DNA of 36,105 nt from Aliarcobacter sp. (GTDB lineage: Bacteria > Campylobacterota > Campylobacteria > Campylobacterales > Arcobacteraceae): positions 2,768-38,872 of the forward strand of contig JAQVLW010000016.1 of assembly GCA_028703945.1 (NCBI GenBank). Direction: 5' to 3'. A model generated the notes under the pieces. It had not been told where the DNA came from. It ran no database searches and worked only from the letters and a program-made list of their open reading frames with translations. Of the stretch, positions 32,591 to 36,105 are shown piece after piece. The translations under genes and the position numbers were made by a program. Position 1 is the stretch's first letter; each line of letters opens with the position of its first letter.

Positions 32591-34234
32591 TTATACCCTT
32601 ATATCTACACCAGAATTCAGATTAGAATTTTGTTTGTAACCATTATTTATATAAGCCTGAACTGGTTTGTCTTTTGATTCATTTTCATCTTTTAAATCTA
32701 AAAGTTTTATATTTACAGGAATTAAATGAACATTATTTAATGCAATTTTTAGTTGTTGCATATTATCTTTTAAAGCTGTTTTAAAATGTTCTCTTTGGGC
32801 ATAAACTGTTAAATCGAGTTTATTTTTATCATATAAAGCTAACATCAAATCAACTTTTCCAAAATCTTTTAAGGTAAGATTAATTTGACAATAAAATTTA
32901 TTTTCATCAGCTTTTTTCATAGAAATATTTCCATCTTCAAGCATATCCCAAAGAAAAGGAAGATAAACACAATTTGAGTTTGAACTAAGTGTTAGAAGTT
33001 GTTGATAATCAATTTGAGTTAATAATTTATCAACTTGTTTTCCTATTTCTTGTGACTTTGAATCAGTTTTAGAAGCTAATTCCTCTTGTATTTTAAGTAA
33101 AACAGTTTTTATATCTTCTGTAATTTTAGGCTCACCTTTTGGATTATTAACCATATCTTGAATTAAATGTTCAACTTTATCTACTAATTTTGTTAAATTA
33201 TTTTGCAGATTTGCATTAGTTGGGTTTAATAATTCTAAATTTTCTTTTAATGTGGTTAAAAGTGGAGTTAAATTTGATGTAAAATTATTTGAAAAGGTAC
33301 TTAAATTATTTGTTGACATTAAATTTTGTAAATTTTCACCTTTTGAAAATAAATCAGGCATTTTTAATAGATTATCAATTATTGGTAAAATATTTTTATT
33401 TTGTAAAGTAGGATTTTGTAATATATCATTTTTTATTTGGAGTAATAAATCTTTAGTTTGCACATTTATTCCATCTTTTAGCTGAATATTTTGCATGGGA
33501 GTTTGAATACTTTTATCCATAGGAATACTATTTTCTATTTTTGATTCAACTAATGCTGCATTATTTACAATAGTTTTTAGCTGATTTGTAAGATTTGATA
33601 AATTTTGTGTTTGTGTTGGAGTTAAAGAAGAATTTAAATTTTGTAAAGCTGTTGTTAAAGATTTTAAATTAGCTCCAAATTCTGTATTTTGACTTGTCGC
33701 TTGATTCTGTGGGGTTTGTAAAAGTTTATTAAGTAAGTCATTTACCTGTTTTGCTTGAGGTGTATTAATATCTTTTACTAAATTTTGTATTTGAGTTAAT
33801 ATATTTTCTAATTTTGTATTTGTTGGTGTTGCCAGTTTAGATTCCAAAAAAACACCTGAATTTTTTAGTTGCTCTTTTAAAGTATTTGCATCCATATCTT
33901 TTATATTTTTTAAAAAGTTTTCTATTAAAGGTTTGAATTTTTGTAAACTTTCATCTTGTGAAATATTTTCAAGAAGTGAAGTTAAGTTGTTTGAAACAGC
34001 TCCTAAATCTTTAAAAACTGTTGAATTTTTTAAAATATTTTCTATTGTTGTATTTGATTTTGTACCATTTTTTAGACCATCAAATAAATCTTTTAAAACA
34101 TCATTTACTGAACCTGTATTATTTTTAACTAATTGTTCTAATATTTTTGAATCTGCTTCTTTTAAGACTTCTTTTAAAACCTTATTGTCATTTGGTAAAA
34201 GTATATTTAATAGTGGATTATTTGATACTAACAT
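32591..34234 (-). CDS. FliK-like flagellar hook-length control protein
   Basis: About 547 residues from the ATG at 34234. A long Asn/Gln/Leu/Lys-rich, low-complexity N-terminal region contains repeated ~30-residue helical units (LKNLTN..., LLQTPQNQ...). The C-terminal ~110 residues match the Flg_hook domain (NLTLKDFGKVDLMLALYDKNKLDLTVYAQREHFKTALKDNMQQLKIALNNVHLIPVNIKLLDL). FliK measures hook length and switches export. The call rests on the C-terminal domain and on the adjacent FlhB-like gene. The frame is open further up (ATG 34249, GTG 34270); 34234 is chosen since LVSNNPLLNILLP looks like a natural N-terminus. No Shine-Dalgarno sequence precedes any of them. Confidence 0.78.
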   Translation of the reverse strand: MLVSNNPLLNILLPNDNKVLKEVLKEADSKILEQLVKNNTGSVNDVLKDLFDGLKNGTKSNTTIENILKNSTVFKDLGAVSNNLTSLLENISQDESLQKFKPLIENFLKNIKDMDANTLKEQLKNSGVFLESKLATPTNTKLENILTQIQNLVKDINTPQAKQVNDLLNKLLQTPQNQATSQNTEFGANLKSLTTALQNLNSSLTPTQTQNLSNLTNQLKTIVNNAALVESKIENSIPMDKSIQTPMQNIQLKDGINVQTKDLLLQIKNDILQNPTLQNKNILPIIDNLLKMPDLFSKGENLQNLMSTNNLSTFSNNFTSNLTPLLTTLKENLELLNPTNANLQNNLTKLVDKVEHLIQDMVNNPKGEPKITEDIKTVLLKIQEELASKTDSKSQEIGKQVDKLLTQIDYQQLLTLSSNSNCVYLPFLWDMLEDGNISMKKADENKFYCQINLTLKDFGKVDLMLALYDKNKLDLTVYAQREHFKTALKDNMQQLKIALNNVHLIPVNIKLLDLKDENESKDKPVQAYINNGYKQNSNLNSGVDIRV

Positions 34235-34236
34235 AT

Positions 34237-34288
34237 AAAAGTATAACATATCTAAATATTTTCTACACACTTTTTTGGTTATACTTTT
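34237..34288. promoter_or_regulatory. Divergent promoter pair in an 11-bp inverted repeat
   Basis: AAAAGTATAAC (34237-34247) and GTTATACTTTT (34278-34288) are perfect reverse complements, 30 bases apart. Each carries TATACT pointing outward; the box at 34280-34285 is 6 bases before the ATG at 34292, and the one at 34245-34240 is 5 bases before the ATG at 34234. Neither start has a Shine-Dalgarno sequence. Confidence 0.55.
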
Positions 34289-34291
34289 TTT

Positions 34292-34786
34292 ATGAAAAGA
34301 AGAAACTTTATAAAATTTACAACAATTAGTGCTATTTTATTTTCTACAAATATCTCAATAGCCAAAAATATACCTAATAAAACTTTATTAGTTTTAGATG
34401 AAGTTTTAAACATAATATTTCCAAAAACTTCCACGATGCCAAGTGCAAAAGAGTTTAAAGCTTTGGAATATTTAATAAAAAATATTTCCCATAAAACTTT
34501 TGAAGATGAAGATAAAACTCTAATTTTAGATGGAACAAAAGATTTTATAGGTAGTTTTCCTGAGTTTTTAACTTTAAATAATAATGAAAAAAAAGAGTTG
34601 ATTTTTGAAATCATTAAAAATAGTGCTTATGCAAAATCTTGGGTTTCAAAAATCACTTATTATGGAATTGAAGCAATGTTAAGTGACTCAATTTATGGTG
34701 GAAATTTCAACCAAATAGCTTGGAGTAGTGTAAATCATGCAGTTGGAATTCCAAGACCTTTAAAAACTTATGGACAAAAAATATGA
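34292..34786 (+). CDS. Gluconate 2-dehydrogenase subunit 3 family protein (small Tat-exported subunit)
   Basis: A 164-residue small subunit. It starts with a twin-arginine signal (MKRRNFIKFTTISAILFSTNISIA), then a helical domain with LLVLDEVLNIIFPKTSTMPSAKEFKALEYL and the late WVSKITYYGIEAMLSDSIYGGNFNQIAW. The small subunit of FAD-dependent glucose/gluconate/fructose dehydrogenases carries the Tat signal and takes the large, signal-less flavoprotein with it ('hitch-hiker'). The adjacent GMC gene overlaps it by 4 bases. The start lacks a Shine-Dalgarno sequence, and TATACT stands 6 bases before it. Confidence 0.88.
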   Translation: MKRRNFIKFTTISAILFSTNISIAKNIPNKTLLVLDEVLNIIFPKTSTMPSAKEFKALEYLIKNISHKTFEDEDKTLILDGTKDFIGSFPEFLTLNNNEKKELIFEIIKNSAYAKSWVSKITYYGIEAMLSDSIYGGNFNQIAWSSVNHAVGIPRPLKTYGQKI

Positions 34787-36105
34787 TATACGATGTTTGT
34801 GTAGTTGGAAGTGGAGCAGGGGCTGGTCCTATTATTTATGAATTAAGTCGAGCTGGATTAAAAGTTTGTGTTTTGGAAAAAGGTGATATTTACAATGAAA
34901 AAGATTTTTCAAAAGATGAAATATTGGTGCGAAAAGCTATTTATACACCAAATTTAAAAGATGAATATCACACTATTGAAGAGTTTGTAGATGGTTCTTG
35001 GCAAAAATTTCCAACCTATGAAACTGGTTGGAGTTTTTGGAATGGCTCACTTCTTGGAGGCTCTTCAAACTTTATGAGTGGATTTTTTCACAGACTTAAA
35101 CCAAATGACTTTAAATTAGCTTCAACTTATGGAGTTCCTAAAAATTCAAATATTGTTGATTGGGCGATAAGTTATGATGAACTTGAGCCATATTATGCAA
35201 AAGTAGAAGAGCTTGTTGGAGTTTCAGGAGAAGTTCAAAAGTACGAGTTTTCAGAGCCAAGAAGCACAAAAGAGTTTCCATATCCAGCTTTATCAGAGAA
35301 TAAAATAGTGGATTTAATAGATAATTCTTGTAAAGAACTTGGTTTTAAATCAATAAAAACTCCAAGGGCAATAATCTCAAAACAAAAAAATCATAGAAAT
35401 CCTTGTTATTATTCAAATTATTGTGGTTCATATCCATGTTCAAGTGGAGCAAAAGGAAGTTCAAGGGCTAGTTTAATAAAAGATGCACTTTTAACAAATA
35501 ATGTAACAATAATTCCAAATGCAAATGTCATAAAACTAAACACAGATAAAAACAAAAAAATAAAAAGTGCTACATATCTTTCACTTGATGGTAATAAAAA
35601 AGAAATTCAAGCAAAACTTTTTGTAGTTGCTGCTCAGGCGGTTGAGACTTCAAGACTTTTATTAAACTCAAAGGATGAGAATTTTCCAAATGGTGTAGCA
35701 AATAATAGTGGAAATGTAGGGAAAAACTTTCTTTCAAGTAGTGGTGGAATCGTAAGTGCCACTTTTGATGAAACAAATATGAATTTAAAAGATTTATTAG
35801 AATCAGGTCTTTTTGTAAATAGATCGTTGATGGATTGGTATTTTACTAAAGAGTTCAAAGGTGGAACCATAGATGTACTTTTTGAACATGCAAATCCAAT
35901 AAGAAGGGCTTCATTTTTATGCTTGAATGGAAGTGACTTAATAATAGGTGAAGAGTTACAAAATAAAATCTTTGAAATTTTTACAAAAACAAGAACTTTA
36001 AATATAGAAATTTTCACAGATTGGACACCAAATGATGATTCATTTATAAGTGTTGATGAAAAATATAAAGATAAATATGGAATTCCCGTTGCAAATATTA
36101 GAATT
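34783..36105 (+). CDS. GMC oxidoreductase, large subunit of sugar/gluconate-type dehydrogenase (cut by window end)
   Basis: The frame is open from ATG 34783 (ATGA overlap with the small subunit) to the window end, giving 441 residues of an expected ~550-600. The FAD-binding Rossmann motif is VVGSGAGAGPIIYEL (residues 7-21) with VLEKG after it; GGSSNFMSGFFHRLKP follows, typical of GMC flavoproteins. A cysteine cluster, Cys208, Cys214 and Cys219 (NPCYYSNYCGSYPCSSGAKGS), is placed like the three cysteines that hold a 3Fe-4S cluster in FAD-glucose dehydrogenase. There is no signal peptide, in line with export via the small subunit. The C-terminal His/Asn catalytic pair lies outside the window, and a cytochrome c subunit would be expected downstream. 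The substrate is unknown. Confidence 0.9.
   Translation, partial: MIYDVCVVGSGAGAGPIIYELSRAGLKVCVLEKGDIYNEKDFSKDEILVRKAIYTPNLKDEYHTIEEFVDGSWQKFPTYETGWSFWNGSLLGGSSNFMSGFFHRLKPNDFKLASTYGVPKNSNIVDWAISYDELEPYYAKVEELVGVSGEVQKYEFSEPRSTKEFPYPALSENKIVDLIDNSCKELGFKSIKTPRAIISKQKNHRNPCYYSNYCGSYPCSSGAKGSSRASLIKDALLTNNVTIIPNANVIKLNTDKNKKIKSATYLSLDGNKKEIQAKLFVVAAQAVETSRLLLNSKDENFPNGVANNSGNVGKNFLSSSGGIVSATFDETNMNLKDLLESGLFVNRSLMDWYFTKEFKGGTIDVLFEHANPIRRASFLCLNGSDLIIGEELQNKIFEIFTKTRTLNIEIFTDWTPNDDSFISVDEKYKDKYGIPVANIRI

Noticed and set aside
1..36105. CRISPR array, tRNA, rRNA, prophage or transposase genes
   Set aside because: No regularly spaced repeats, no cloverleaf-like sequences in the intergenic gaps, and no integrase or transposase motifs were seen.

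Overview
The window is AT-rich (visibly under 30% GC), gene-dense chromosomal DNA from a Campylobacterota bacterium. The protein sequences and gene order fit the Arcobacter/Aliarcobacter group best. HslV begins with a short extension ahead of its Thr, as I remember for Helicobacter pylori. Two gene blocks match Campylobacter jejuni and H. pylori gene orders that I recall: ubiX-coaD-tmk-hisS-speA-cysE, and tatD-lytic transglycosylase-rlpA-kdsC-lptC-lptA-engB. These comparisons are from memory; no search was run. No rRNA, tRNA, CRISPR array or insertion sequence was seen, and no gene-free stretch exceeds about 265 bases.

Layout. 1-1290: the end of a GNAT acetyltransferase gene and argC, closed by a strong hairpin terminator. 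1282-3196: two accessory minus-strand genes, a two-helix membrane protein with a zinc ribbon and a D-Ala-D-Ala-ligase-like ATP-grasp enzyme, followed by a structured intergenic region. 3197-4441: a DEAD-box RNA helicase. 4438-10555: a tightly overlapping minus-strand operon, ubiX-coaD-tmk-hisS-speA-cysE-tauE/safE, running from cofactor and nucleotide supply to polyamine and cysteine synthesis. 10768-13797: a serine-resolvase homologue that has lost its catalytic serine, then rplI-hslV-hslU. 13860-20376: a pseudo-receiver-like small protein, tatD, two peptidoglycan lytic transglycosylases (MltD-like and RlpA), hisB, kdsC-lptC-lptA (Kdo and LPS transport), engB and a short N-acetylglutamate-synthase-like GNAT, mostly overlapping. 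20418-23731: a transglutaminase-like protease, a MocR/GntR regulator and two divergent flavin-binding split-barrel proteins. 23738-29074: a tripartite RND efflux operon (TolC, adaptor, pump). 29192-34234: fliP, mrdA (PBP2), an MreD-like protein, an FlhB C-domain-like protein and a FliK-like protein. 34292-36105: the small Tat-exported subunit and the GMC flavoprotein subunit (cut by the window end) of a membrane sugar/gluconate-type dehydrogenase.

Most notable observations. (1) The RND pump is encoded as two ORFs split at the boundary between its two halves. An A7 run just before the first stop would restore one continuous ~1070-residue pump by a -1 slip. (2) A catalytically degenerate resolvase sits next to rplI-hslVU, with a perfect 28-bp palindrome just upstream of its own -10 box, the size of a resolvase subsite. 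(3) tatD has no ATG, GTG or TTG that keeps its metal-binding N-terminus, and appears to start at ATA overlapping the previous stop (ATAA). (4) A perfect 11-bp inverted repeat carries outward-facing TATACT boxes 5-6 nt from two divergent start codons without Shine-Dalgarno sequences, suggesting leaderless transcripts. (5) An isolated intrinsic terminator lies in the gap upstream of the ATP-grasp gene. Coding calls on housekeeping genes are firm; promoters, operators and some starts are inferences from sequence alone.
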